NCBI GenBank assembly: GCA_022774505.1
Contig: JALFLW010000012.1
Location: 1 to 43,599 of the forward strand
Direction of reading: 5' to 3'
Length of the DNA: 43,599 bases
From: Lachnospiraceae bacterium
GTDB taxonomy: Bacteria > Bacillota > Clostridia > Lachnospirales > Lachnospiraceae
Part shown: one piece after another, positions 33,147 to 40,337 of the stretch
Layout of the letters: each line of letters begins with the position of its first letter
Numbering within the stretch: position 1 is the stretch's first letter
Translations under genes and position numbers: made by a program
The notes under the pieces: model-generated
What the model saw: only the letters and a program-made list of their open reading frames with translations
Told to the model about the DNA's origin: nothing
The model's database searches: none

Positions 33147-34048
33147 TTTGTTTCATCCTTTTTTTGCTTCTCTTTGGCAGATTGATAATTGCCCCGGGCA
33201 ATGTCGCGAAATGCCTTTTGGTTTTTCTTTTTTATCTCATCGGAAGGAGAGCCTCCGGTTTTCAGATTCTGATAGATTTTAATGCCAAGTGCTAAAACAA
33301 GGATTGCATATACAAATAATATGATCTCCGTCGGGAGCAGTCCGAGCAGCTTTTTTTGGTATAATGCGGCAGGAACATCCATAAGAAAATGAAGGATCAC
33401 TGCTATCCAGTACATATATTTTCGTCCTGCTACATATACAGCCTGAAATACCAAAATTGAAAGCGAGATCTGAACCATTATGGCAGAAATCCGCTCGAGA
33501 TCTGCCATATAGCAGGTAAACTGAGTGACACCTTTGATATTAGTGATCAATTGTTTAAGTGCATTAACGGATTGTTCGCTATCTTTATATGCTGAGAGCA
33601 TCTTGTCCATAGAACCACTGTTGATCAGCTGGCCATATGCATAATATTGAATGTATGTAACGCCAAGAACTAAAATACATTCGATTCCACCATGTCCTAT
33701 TCCGTATGTTACGGCAGTTTCTTTGTTCGGATGTTTTGTTAAAACAAAACGGAATGCAAGATATCGTCCTGTTTCTTCAAAGAGTGCCGCTACCAGGGCT
33801 GCATAAATAACATATAATACGGCATTTGCATTTATAGCGTTTGATATAGGATTATTGGATAACAGGAAAAAAGCATGAGGAATCATCTCAAGCATTCTTG
33901 AAAAGGTGATAAATACCATAATACCAACGAAAAACGGCACCAGACTGCGTTTTGTATACATTTTCCATGCTACTATAAGAACAACGGGGATCGTGATTGC
34001 GAGAAGTCCCGTTTGCAGCATTGCATTTAATAAGCTTTGTTCAATCAT
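33143..34048 (-). CDS. YhfC family membrane protein (CPBP-like intramembrane protease)
   Basis: A 301-aa protein with about seven membrane helices. The candidate metal-binding motifs of CPBP/YhfC families are visible: 'ALFEETGRYLAFR' (Glu-Glu, about 92-93), 'TYGIGHGGIECIL' (His, about 118) and 'VILHFLMDVPAA' (His, about 217). YhfC members are putative intramembrane metalloproteases of unknown substrate. The last 40 residues form a Lys/Gln-rich cytoplasmic tail. AAGGAG precedes the ATG. It is the first gene of a two-gene operon with the CgeB-like glycosyltransferase and is divergent from the ABC-class ATPase. Confidence 0.87.
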   Translation of the reverse strand: MIEQSLLNAMLQTGLLAITIPVVLIVAWKMYTKRSLVPFFVGIMVFITFSRMLEMIPHAFFLLSNNPISNAINANAVLYVIYAALVAALFEETGRYLAFRFVLTKHPNKETAVTYGIGHGGIECILVLGVTYIQYYAYGQLINSGSMDKMLSAYKDSEQSVNALKQLITNIKGVTQFTCYMADLERISAIMVQISLSILVFQAVYVAGRKYMYWIAVILHFLMDVPAALYQKKLLGLLPTEIILFVYAILVLALGIKIYQNLKTGGSPSDEIKKKNQKAFRDIARGNYQSAKEKQKKDETK

Positions 34049-34082
34049 TCATTACATACTCCTTATATTTTGATTTTTATTT

Positions 34083-34111
34083 AGAGTAACATACCATGCT
34101 TTTTATTGCAA
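34083..34111 (-). promoter_or_regulatory. Promoter of the YhfC/glycosyltransferase operon (shares its -35 box)
   Basis: On the minus strand TTGCAA (34106-34111), 17 bases and TACTCT (34083-34088). The same palindromic hexamer TTGCAA also fits as the -35 of the plus-strand promoter at 34106-34134. Confidence 0.5.
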
Positions 34112-34134
34112 ATTTTATTGAAATCGTTTATGAT
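34106..34134 (+). promoter_or_regulatory. Promoter of the ABC-class ATPase (shares its -35 box)
   Basis: TTGCAA (34106-34111), 17 bases and TATGAT (34129-34134) on the plus strand. Transcription would start near 34141, which excludes the upstream ATG at 34096 and supports the start at 34207. Confidence 0.5.
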
Positions 34135-34206
34135 TTTTTAACAGGATCAACGAATTTATCAATCGCTGACTGCCAATGGATTTTTGGAAAGGAAGGATTT
34201 TTGTTT

Positions 34207-35904
34207 ATGAAGAGCAGTACACAGTTAAAAAAAGATATTTTGTCTATAGATCACAGGGGCTATCCTAATTATAAAGCACTCCGGGGAAGTTACCAATTTG
34301 GAAGCTATGTTTTGTCAATCGACCATGTACAGGGGGATCCCTTTGCGTCACCATCTCATCTGTCAATACTTGTAGATGGTGATAAAGCGGGATTTCCCAA
34401 GGAATATTATGACGGAAGGATACAGAGAGTCACTCTGCAGGATTATCTGACCAGATTATTCGGAAAGGCATTGGCTCCTTTTTCCTTTAAGGCGAAGGGA
34501 TCCGGGAAAAGCGGACTTTTGTCCGTCTCGCACTGTGGTCAGCAGGTGTTGGAACGTACAGCCTGTGAAATCTCCGGGGACGGTTCGGTTGTTTTGCGTT
34601 TTGAAGCAGGATTTCCTGCTAATGGACGATCCGTTAACGCCGGAGAGCTTGTAAAAATGCTTTTTGAATTTGTTCCAGAGGCAGTTCAACATTCATTATA
34701 TTATAAAGGGATCAATCATAATGCACTCCGCAGTGCGATCGAGCTTGCACAGGATCAGCAATATATAAGAGAACATTTGGAAGAAAAGGGATTGACGGCT
34801 TTTTTGGCAGAGGGATCAATTCTTCCACGGGAAAGTGGGATTTCTGATCGTCCGATGAAAGGTGCTGTTTCTTTTCAGTGTCCTTCCTCGCAAAAAGTAT
34901 CCTTTACTCTCCCACACCATGGAGAGATCTCCGGTATGGGGATCCGCAAAGGAGTCACACTTTTTGTGGGAGGCGGCTATCACGGAAAATCGACATTACT
35001 GCAGGCATTAGAGATGGGCGTATATAATCATATTCCGGGGGACGGCAGGGAATTTGTCATTACAGATGATACAGCCTGGAAGCTTCGGGCTGAGGATGGA
35101 CGCAGTATTGTAAATACGGATATTTCTCCGTTTATCAATCATCTGCCGAATAAAAAGGACACCATCCATTTTTCTACAGAGGATGCCAGTGGAAGTACCT
35201 CGCAGGCGGCAAATCTCATGGAGGCAGTGGAATGTGGCTCAAAACTATTTTTGATCGATGAGGATACTTCGGCTACCAATTTTATGATCCGTGATGAATT
35301 GATGCAAAAGGTGATCTGCCGGGAGGAAGAGCCGATCACGCCATTTATTGAGCGGGTCCAAAGCATGTATAAAGACCTTGGAATTTCTTCGATCATTGTC
35401 GCCGGAAGCTCGGGAGCCTTCTTTCAGATTGCGGATACGATCATCCAGATGAAGGAATATGTGCCTTATGATATAACAGACAAGGCGAAAGAAACAGCAA
35501 AAGCATATCCTGCACTGAATATAGCAGATTCCTTTCCGGCTTCAGAAAATATCCGGAAACCGAGAGCAAATCAATCATTAAAAAAGGATCCAAGGCTGAA
35601 AATGAAAACAATGAGTACGAATGAAATGCTGCTGGCAAAGGATTCTATTGAACTGCGCTATCTGGAACAGCTGATCGATACGGAGCAGACAAATGCTCTG
35701 GCATATGGTTTGAAATATCTCGAACTTAATCGGATGAATGGGACAAAATCAATTCCGGAACTGTTAGACGAGCTGGAAAGTATGATCCGTAAAAAAGGAT
35801 TATCTGCACTTTTTGATAAAGAGTATATACGCTCCGGACTTGCGATGCCGAGGCGGCAGGAAATGGCCGCCTGTCTGAACAGATATAGGAAACTGTACTT
35901 TTAG
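34207..35904 (+). CDS. ABC-class predicted ATPase (ABC_ATPase family)
   Basis: A 565-aa soluble protein of the 'predicted ATPase of the ABC class' family. An N-terminal alpha/beta domain (1-230) includes 'YQFGSYVLSIDHVQGDPFASPS'. The ATPase core has Walker A 'GGGYHGKST' (about 255-263), 'FSTEDASGSTSQAANLMEA' resembling an ABC signature helix, and Walker B 'KLFLIDEDTSATNFM'. A C-terminal helical domain follows. There are no membrane segments and no transporter partner, so it is not a classic exporter ATPase; an RNA- or DNA-linked role has been guessed for the family but is not established. The ATG at 34207 follows AAGGA by 9 bases. It is monocistronic. Confidence 0.88.
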   Translation: MKSSTQLKKDILSIDHRGYPNYKALRGSYQFGSYVLSIDHVQGDPFASPSHLSILVDGDKAGFPKEYYDGRIQRVTLQDYLTRLFGKALAPFSFKAKGSGKSGLLSVSHCGQQVLERTACEISGDGSVVLRFEAGFPANGRSVNAGELVKMLFEFVPEAVQHSLYYKGINHNALRSAIELAQDQQYIREHLEEKGLTAFLAEGSILPRESGISDRPMKGAVSFQCPSSQKVSFTLPHHGEISGMGIRKGVTLFVGGGYHGKSTLLQALEMGVYNHIPGDGREFVITDDTAWKLRAEDGRSIVNTDISPFINHLPNKKDTIHFSTEDASGSTSQAANLMEAVECGSKLFLIDEDTSATNFMIRDELMQKVICREEEPITPFIERVQSMYKDLGISSIIVAGSSGAFFQIADTIIQMKEYVPYDITDKAKETAKAYPALNIADSFPASENIRKPRANQSLKKDPRLKMKTMSTNEMLLAKDSIELRYLEQLIDTEQTNALAYGLKYLELNRMNGTKSIPELLDELESMIRKKGLSALFDKEYIRSGLAMPRRQEMAACLNRYRKLYF

Positions 35905-35911
35905 ATATATA

Positions 35912-35998
35912 ACTCAAACTTCGCACAACAAGAACTATGATATACCCAGACTGTTTCTGATGTGGCACAATTTATTTTCTGGTGTGCGAAGTTTGAGT
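35912..35998. repeat. 87-bp palindromic element with related termini
   Basis: A 16-bp perfect inverted repeat (ACTCAAACTTCGCACA and complement) sits 7 bases after the ATPase stop. The inner part ACTTCGCACAAC..GATATACCCA resembles ACTTCCCACACC..GATATATACCCA of the 108-bp element at 3806, so it is likely a diverged member of the same family. It could also act as a weak transcription stop. Confidence 0.55.
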
Positions 35999-36005
35999 AT
36001 ATAAA

Positions 36006-36047
36006 ATAAATAAGGAAAACCGGCAGATAGTTTATATTCTGCTGGTT
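36006..36047 (-). terminator. Terminator of the cysK-HD operon
   Basis: On the minus strand a 10-bp stem AACCAGCAGA/TCTGCCGGTT (36018-36047, one G-T pair) is followed by TTCCTTATTTATTTT, 12 bases after the HD gene stop. Confidence 0.65.
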
Positions 36048-36059
36048 TGTTGTTTTATG

Positions 36060-36674
36060 CTAATTTTCATCGAAATGGACATCTTCCACAATGCGTCCCT
36101 TATCCAGATTTGGCTGTAAGAAATTTTCCTTGGCATATTCCCACAAAACCTTTGATCCTTTTGCGGTATTTTTGTTTCGTCCGAGAATCTGACTGAGATG
36201 TATTCCTCTCTCGGCCCAGCTTTTTCCATCTGTTGCTGCATTGAGCATCATTGGCTGCAGGTTATCCATCGTTCGTGCAAAATGGGATTCCGGAGTGTTT
36301 TCTGCTTCAAATTCTTCCCAGATTTTCCGAAATCCTGCTTCCTGATCCGGGGGAAGCATTTGGAATAACCGGTCAGCAGCAGCCTGTTCCCGGAGCTTTT
36401 GTGTTTTTTTGCCTTCTTCATCATATGCATAGGTATCTCCGGCATATATTTCAACAAGATCATGGATCAAAAGCATGGTAACTGTCCGGAGTACATCAAT
36501 ATCTTCATTTGCATATTCGCTTAGGAGAATTGTCATCACTACCATATGCCATGCATGTTCTGCATCGTTTTCTTTTCGGACAGCTCCGGTAAGCCAGGTC
36601 TGCCTTCCAACCATTTTTTCTTTATCAATCTCTTCACAAAAAGCCATTTGTTCTTTTAATCTTTTTTTATCCAT
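36060..36674 (-). CDS. HD-domain phosphohydrolase (YfbR-like 5'-deoxynucleotidase)
   Basis: A 204-aa metal-dependent hydrolase. The HD-type metal ligands are seen in 'KENDAEHAWHMVVM' (His40, His43), 'MLLIHDLVEIYAGDTYAYD' (His71-Asp72 and the downstream Asp) and 'RTMDNLQPMMLNA' (Asp near 138). This is the YfbR/HDDC2 pattern that removes phosphate from dNMPs. It lies 18 bases after cysK with a weak ribosome site (GGAAAGTG), so coupled expression is likely. The context gives no clear link between nucleotide salvage and cysteine. Confidence 0.87.
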   Translation of the reverse strand: MDKKRLKEQMAFCEEIDKEKMVGRQTWLTGAVRKENDAEHAWHMVVMTILLSEYANEDIDVLRTVTMLLIHDLVEIYAGDTYAYDEEGKKTQKLREQAAADRLFQMLPPDQEAGFRKIWEEFEAENTPESHFARTMDNLQPMMLNAATDGKSWAERGIHLSQILGRNKNTAKGSKVLWEYAKENFLQPNLDKGRIVEDVHFDEN

Positions 36675-36692
36675 TTCATATCACTTTCCGGA

Positions 36693-37598
36693 TCAGTCCA
36701 GCAGTCCTGTGCTAAAGTAGCGTTCTATTCTATCTGCCAGTACCGTTGCGATCACTTTGTCTTTGCCATATTTTTTTGCCATCTGCTCACAGGCCCAGAT
36801 ATTTGCTCCTGAGGAGATACCGCATAAAAGTCCCTGTATCTTTGCAAGCTCTCTGGTCTTTTGGATAGCATTATCGTCGGAAACTTCCACCACCTCATCA
36901 ATCAGCTTTGTATCTAAAACTGCGGGAAGAAAGCCGTCGCCTATTCCCTGAATCTGATGGATGCCTGGCTTATCACCATGAAGTGCAGATACATTTTCGG
37001 GCTCAACTGCTGCTATTTTTATATCAGGATTGTGCTCCTTAAGATAGCGGCCGATTCCCTGGAGTGTTCCGGCACTGCCCAGTCCGGCAACGAATATATC
37101 AATATTGCCATTTAATTCATGGTAGATTTCAGGGGCTGTTGTCCGGTAATGGATGTCCGGATTTGCCTGATTCTCAAATTGCTGTGGCATAAATCCTTTG
37201 GAGCCAAGATTAGAAAGGATTTTTTCTGCCTCCTGAACAGAACCGCCAATACTTAAGTCTGCAGGTGTCAATACAAGCTCTGCCCCAAGACATTTGATGA
37301 TCTTTTTTCGCTCTTCGCTCATATTTTCCGGCATTACAATAATCACGCGGTAGCCTTTTCTGACACCGGTCAAAGCTAATCCAATGCCTGTGTTTCCGGA
37401 GGTTGGTTCCACAATTGTCATACCCGGTTTTAAGATCCCGTCTTTTTCAGCCTGTTCGATCATATTTTTGGCAACACGATCCTTGATGCTTCCTCCGGGA
37501 TTTAAAAATTCTGCTTTGGCATAAATATTTAATCCTGTGGATTCTTTTAAACATATCATCGGTGTATTACCGATGTGGTCAATGATATTATAAAGCAT
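36693..37598 (-). CDS. cysK: Cysteine synthase (O-acetylserine sulfhydrylase)
   Basis: A 301-aa fold-type II PLP enzyme making cysteine from O-acetylserine and sulfide. Lys39 in 'NPGGSIKDRVAKNMI' binds PLP, 'EPTSGNTGIGLAL' (66-70) binds the substrate carboxylate, and 'GLGSAGTLQGIGRYL' binds the PLP phosphate. 'QGIGDGFLPAVLD' and 'ISSGAN' are also typical. The length is close to CysK. Specificity for O-acetylserine versus O-phosphoserine cannot be read safely. GAGGGG precedes the ATG. It lies 61 bases after metF and is followed by the HD gene. Confidence 0.92.
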   Translation of the reverse strand: MLYNIIDHIGNTPMICLKESTGLNIYAKAEFLNPGGSIKDRVAKNMIEQAEKDGILKPGMTIVEPTSGNTGIGLALTGVRKGYRVIIVMPENMSEERKKIIKCLGAELVLTPADLSIGGSVQEAEKILSNLGSKGFMPQQFENQANPDIHYRTTAPEIYHELNGNIDIFVAGLGSAGTLQGIGRYLKEHNPDIKIAAVEPENVSALHGDKPGIHQIQGIGDGFLPAVLDTKLIDEVVEVSDDNAIQKTRELAKIQGLLCGISSGANIWACEQMAKKYGKDKVIATVLADRIERYFSTGLLD

Positions 37599-37659
37599 TT
37601 TATCCCCTCTTCCTGTTGTTTACATTATAATATGCACAGATTACGAATATTTTCCGTGA

Positions 37660-38532
37660 TCATCCTATGATTTCAGAAAGATTATTCTGGATGCCTGCAG
37701 CAACCTCGGGATCATTCATGGTATACACATGGATATGCTTTACCCCATTTGCAATCAGATCGATGATCTGGTCGGTCGCATAGGCGATTCCGGCCTGCTT
37801 CATTTTGGCCGGCTCATCGCCAAACCAGTCTACAATAGATTTAAAACGTGCAGGTACACAGCTTCCGGACAACTGGATGCTTCTTGCAACCTGCTTTTTT
37901 TTGGTGATCGGCATGATTCCGGCAATGATCGGTACCATAATCCCTGCTTCACGGAGACGATACAGATAATTATAAAAAATAGAATTGTCAAAAAACATCT
38001 GTGTTGTTAAAAATTCACATCCGGCATCAACTTTCTCTTTAATATGAAGGATGTCTGCACCCTTCGATGCTGCCTCAGGATGACCTTCCGGATAGCATGC
38101 TCCTCCGATGCACATGTCCGGTGCATTTCTCTTGATCTCGCGGACAAGCTCGGCAGCATAATGAAACTGTCCGGGCAGAGGAAAATCGGATTCCTTAGGG
38201 ATGTCACCTCTTAATGCTAAAATGTTTTCAATGCCGGAATCCTTCATAAGGTGTATCTGCTTTTCTACGGTTTCCTTTGTAGAGGATAGACAGGTTAAAT
38301 GTGCGATAGAATTTACACCATATGTATCTTTTATATCTTTTGCAATCTGGATCGTATATTTGCTGTTTTTCCCACCGGCTGCTCCATATGTAACGCTCAT
38401 AAAATGAGGCTTTAAGGAGGCAATATTTCGGACTGCATCGTTTACTTTTTCTATTGCAGTTGTTGTTTTTGGTGGAAATACTTCCATAGATAATGTAACT
38501 TCTCCGGATTGTAATATGTCTGTTATTTTCAT
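37660..38532 (-). CDS. metF: Methylenetetrahydrofolate reductase
   Basis: A 290-aa flavin enzyme that reduces methylene-THF to methyl-THF for methionine synthesis. 'LSMEVFPPKTTTAIEKV' at the N-terminus holds the catalytic Glu, 'VTYGAAGGKNSK' and 'ALRGDIPK' bind FAD, and 'GCEFLTTQMFFDNSIFYNYL' and 'VPIIAGIMPI' complete the TIM barrel. AGAGG precedes the ATG; a promoter lies at 38590-38618. No SAM riboswitch or T-box was seen in the leader of about 50 bases. Confidence 0.95.
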   Translation of the reverse strand: MKITDILQSGEVTLSMEVFPPKTTTAIEKVNDAVRNIASLKPHFMSVTYGAAGGKNSKYTIQIAKDIKDTYGVNSIAHLTCLSSTKETVEKQIHLMKDSGIENILALRGDIPKESDFPLPGQFHYAAELVREIKRNAPDMCIGGACYPEGHPEAASKGADILHIKEKVDAGCEFLTTQMFFDNSIFYNYLYRLREAGIMVPIIAGIMPITKKKQVARSIQLSGSCVPARFKSIVDWFGDEPAKMKQAGIAYATDQIIDLIANGVKHIHVYTMNDPEVAAGIQNNLSEIIG

Positions 38533-38589
38533 GTACTTTACCTCTTGTTTTATTTTATATTTTGAGTGCTTTCTCGTATTTCACGATTT

Positions 38590-38618
38590 ATATTAGCATA
38601 ATTTCGTTAAAAGCTCAA
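38590..38618 (-). promoter_or_regulatory. Promoter of metF
   Basis: On the minus strand TTGAGC (38613-38618), 17 bases and TAATAT (38590-38595). Confidence 0.5.
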
Positions 38619-38636
38619 ATGTAAACAGTGTCCGCC

Positions 38637-38684
38637 CAAAAAATTAAGGCAGCTTCAAAAAGTGATACTTTTAGAAGTTACCTT
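38637..38684 (-). terminator. Terminator of the DegV gene
   Basis: On the minus strand an 18-bp imperfect stem, AAGGTAACTTCTAAAAGT pairing with ACTTTTTGAAGCTGCCTT (38646-38684), is followed by AATTTTTTGG. Confidence 0.7.
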
Positions 38685-38725
38685 AAATAACAAAATACCT
38701 GTTTTGGATAATATTATATTTTAAG

Positions 38726-39673
38726 TTAAGCGGTATATTTTTTTATGCTTTCTTCATCAGAAAGATGGGATTCTGCACAGGCTTCATATTTTTTCATAAT
38801 ACCTACTCCGATCGCATAAGGTCCTGTATGAACACATATCGTAGCACCAATCTGTACAATGCGCGACTGTACTGAAACTCCCAGTTCCTTTAACAGCTCA
38901 TCAATCATACCTTTGAATTGGATTCCCTCTTCTTTATCATAACCAAATCCTATAGAAAAAATATAATCCCGTGGATCCTCGTTGTTTTCCTGAAAATAAA
39001 GCTTTGTGAGTTCCAGGACTTTTGCTATGGATTTTTTACGGCTGCGGGCAACACCGGAGGAATCGATCGAGCCGTCCTTTAATGTGATTATAGGTTTTAG
39101 TCGGAGCATAGAACCGGCCATACCTGCAAGTTTGCCAATTCTGCCGCCATGCTGAAGATACGTGAGATCTCCGACTGTAAAGAAGATGCGGCCACGATCC
39201 ATCATCTCCCCCTTTAATACAGCAACCGTCTTTTCGTAAGAATAGCCGGCATCACGCATTTTAGCGGCTTCAATTGCATAAATCCCCTGAGACACGGTAG
39301 CTTCCAGAGAATTGATCACTGTAATCTGTGCATCCGGATAATCTTCCAAAATTATCTCTCTGGCATTGCAGGCTGCATTATAAGCACCGCTCAGTGTATT
39401 GGTGATCGTCATGCAGATCACGGCTCTTCCCTCTTTGACATGTGGAAGAAATGCATCGGCAAAGTTTTGAACAGAAGGCAGGGATGTTTTTGGAAATGTC
39501 TCCGGATCCTCTACCATACGCTCATATACTTCACGGATATCAATCTCATCAATCTCTTTTTGATAATTTTCTCCGTCAAAAGACACATAAAACGGTACCA
39601 CCTGAATATTATATTTTTCTCTTAATTCCAAAGTCAGATCGCAGGATCCGTCACTTATAATCTGAAAGTCCAT
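38726..39673 (-). CDS. DegV family fatty-acid-binding protein
   Basis: A 315-aa protein with the DegV two-domain fold. 'FQIISDGSCDLTLELREKYNI' opens it, 'FPKTSLPSVQNFADAF' and 'MTITNTLSGAYNAACNAREI' are the fatty-acid head-group loop, and 'TYLQHGGRIGKLAGMAGSMLRLKPIITLKDG' is the hallmark of the family. DegV/FakB proteins bind a fatty acid and present it to FakA kinase for phospholipid synthesis; a fakA gene is not in the window, so the exact role is open. The ATG at 39673 follows GAGGG by 6 bases. A strong promoter lies at 39759-39786. Confidence 0.92.
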   Translation of the reverse strand: MDFQIISDGSCDLTLELREKYNIQVVPFYVSFDGENYQKEIDEIDIREVYERMVEDPETFPKTSLPSVQNFADAFLPHVKEGRAVICMTITNTLSGAYNAACNAREIILEDYPDAQITVINSLEATVSQGIYAIEAAKMRDAGYSYEKTVAVLKGEMMDRGRIFFTVGDLTYLQHGGRIGKLAGMAGSMLRLKPIITLKDGSIDSSGVARSRKKSIAKVLELTKLYFQENNEDPRDYIFSIGFGYDKEEGIQFKGMIDELLKELGVSVQSRIVQIGATICVHTGPYAIGVGIMKKYEACAESHLSDEESIKKYTA

Positions 39674-39758
39674 AATCATCCCTCATACTTTCTAAAAAGG
39701 TTTTTTAGTCTTTGCAACACGGTTTATGTTTTCTGCTCTATGTGGTATTGATAACTAC

Positions 39759-39786
39759 ATTGTAACATACAAAAAACCTCTGTCAA
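39759..39786 (-). promoter_or_regulatory. Promoter of the DegV gene
   Basis: On the minus strand consensus TTGACA (39781-39786), a 16-base spacer and TACAAT (39759-39764), within the 175-base gap between the GNAT and DegV genes. Confidence 0.6.
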
Positions 39787-39848
39787 TAGTATTTACAAAT
39801 AAATTAGGGATAATTCTCTGTTTTTTAATAAATAAAGAACGAAGACTT

Positions 39849-40337
39849 TTACAGCTCCTTTTCGTAACACCACCATTCCTGTCCAAACAGGTCTGTTTCG
39901 CCTGCTTTGTTATAATGCATCTTTCGATAAGAACGCAGTGCCCTTTCGTGATGCTTTGAAACAAGATAGCAGGTACTTTGATATCCTCTGTTTTTTGCTT
40001 CTTTCATCGCATTTTGTATTAGTAATGGTGCGATTCCGCGGTTTTGATATGATCCGGCTACGGCAAGGCGTGCTAATTCCGCTCTTGGTGCCAAATGCTC
40101 AGACCAGCAGGACAATTTTAAGACTTCCGGGTCATTATCGATGGAGATGCATCCGATCAATTCATTCTCCTGATCTTTCAGCACAAATAATGAGTGGCGT
40201 TTTCTGTCATCCATGATCTCCCTATCTGTGGGATAATTATCATTCCAGGTACATCCAGGTATTTTTCTTGAATTTTGATACAGCTCCCGGATCTTTGGAA
40301 TATCTTCATCTCCCGCTTCAATAAAATTAAATGGCAT
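39849..40337 (-). CDS. GNAT family N-acetyltransferase
   Basis: A 162-aa acetyltransferase. Motif A is 'ELARLAVAGSYQNRGIAPLLIQNAMKEAKNRGY' with the acetyl-CoA pyrophosphate loop QNRGIA; the 'HERALRSYRKMHYNKAGETDLFG' end is motif B. The N-terminal 'FIEAGDEDIPKIRELYQ' is typical. The substrate is unknown. The ATG at 40337 overlaps the last 11 bases of the P-type ATPase gene, so it is probably expressed from the same message and under the same riboswitch. Confidence 0.9.
   Translation of the reverse strand: MPFNFIEAGDEDIPKIRELYQNSRKIPGCTWNDNYPTDREIMDDRKRHSLFVLKDQENELIGCISIDNDPEVLKLSCWSEHLAPRAELARLAVAGSYQNRGIAPLLIQNAMKEAKNRGYQSTCYLVSKHHERALRSYRKMHYNKAGETDLFGQEWWCYEKEL

Noticed and set aside
34096-34206. 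A 37-residue N-terminal extension of the ABC-class ATPase.
   Set aside because: The promoter at 34106-34134 lies inside it, and the ATG at 34207 has a good ribosome site.
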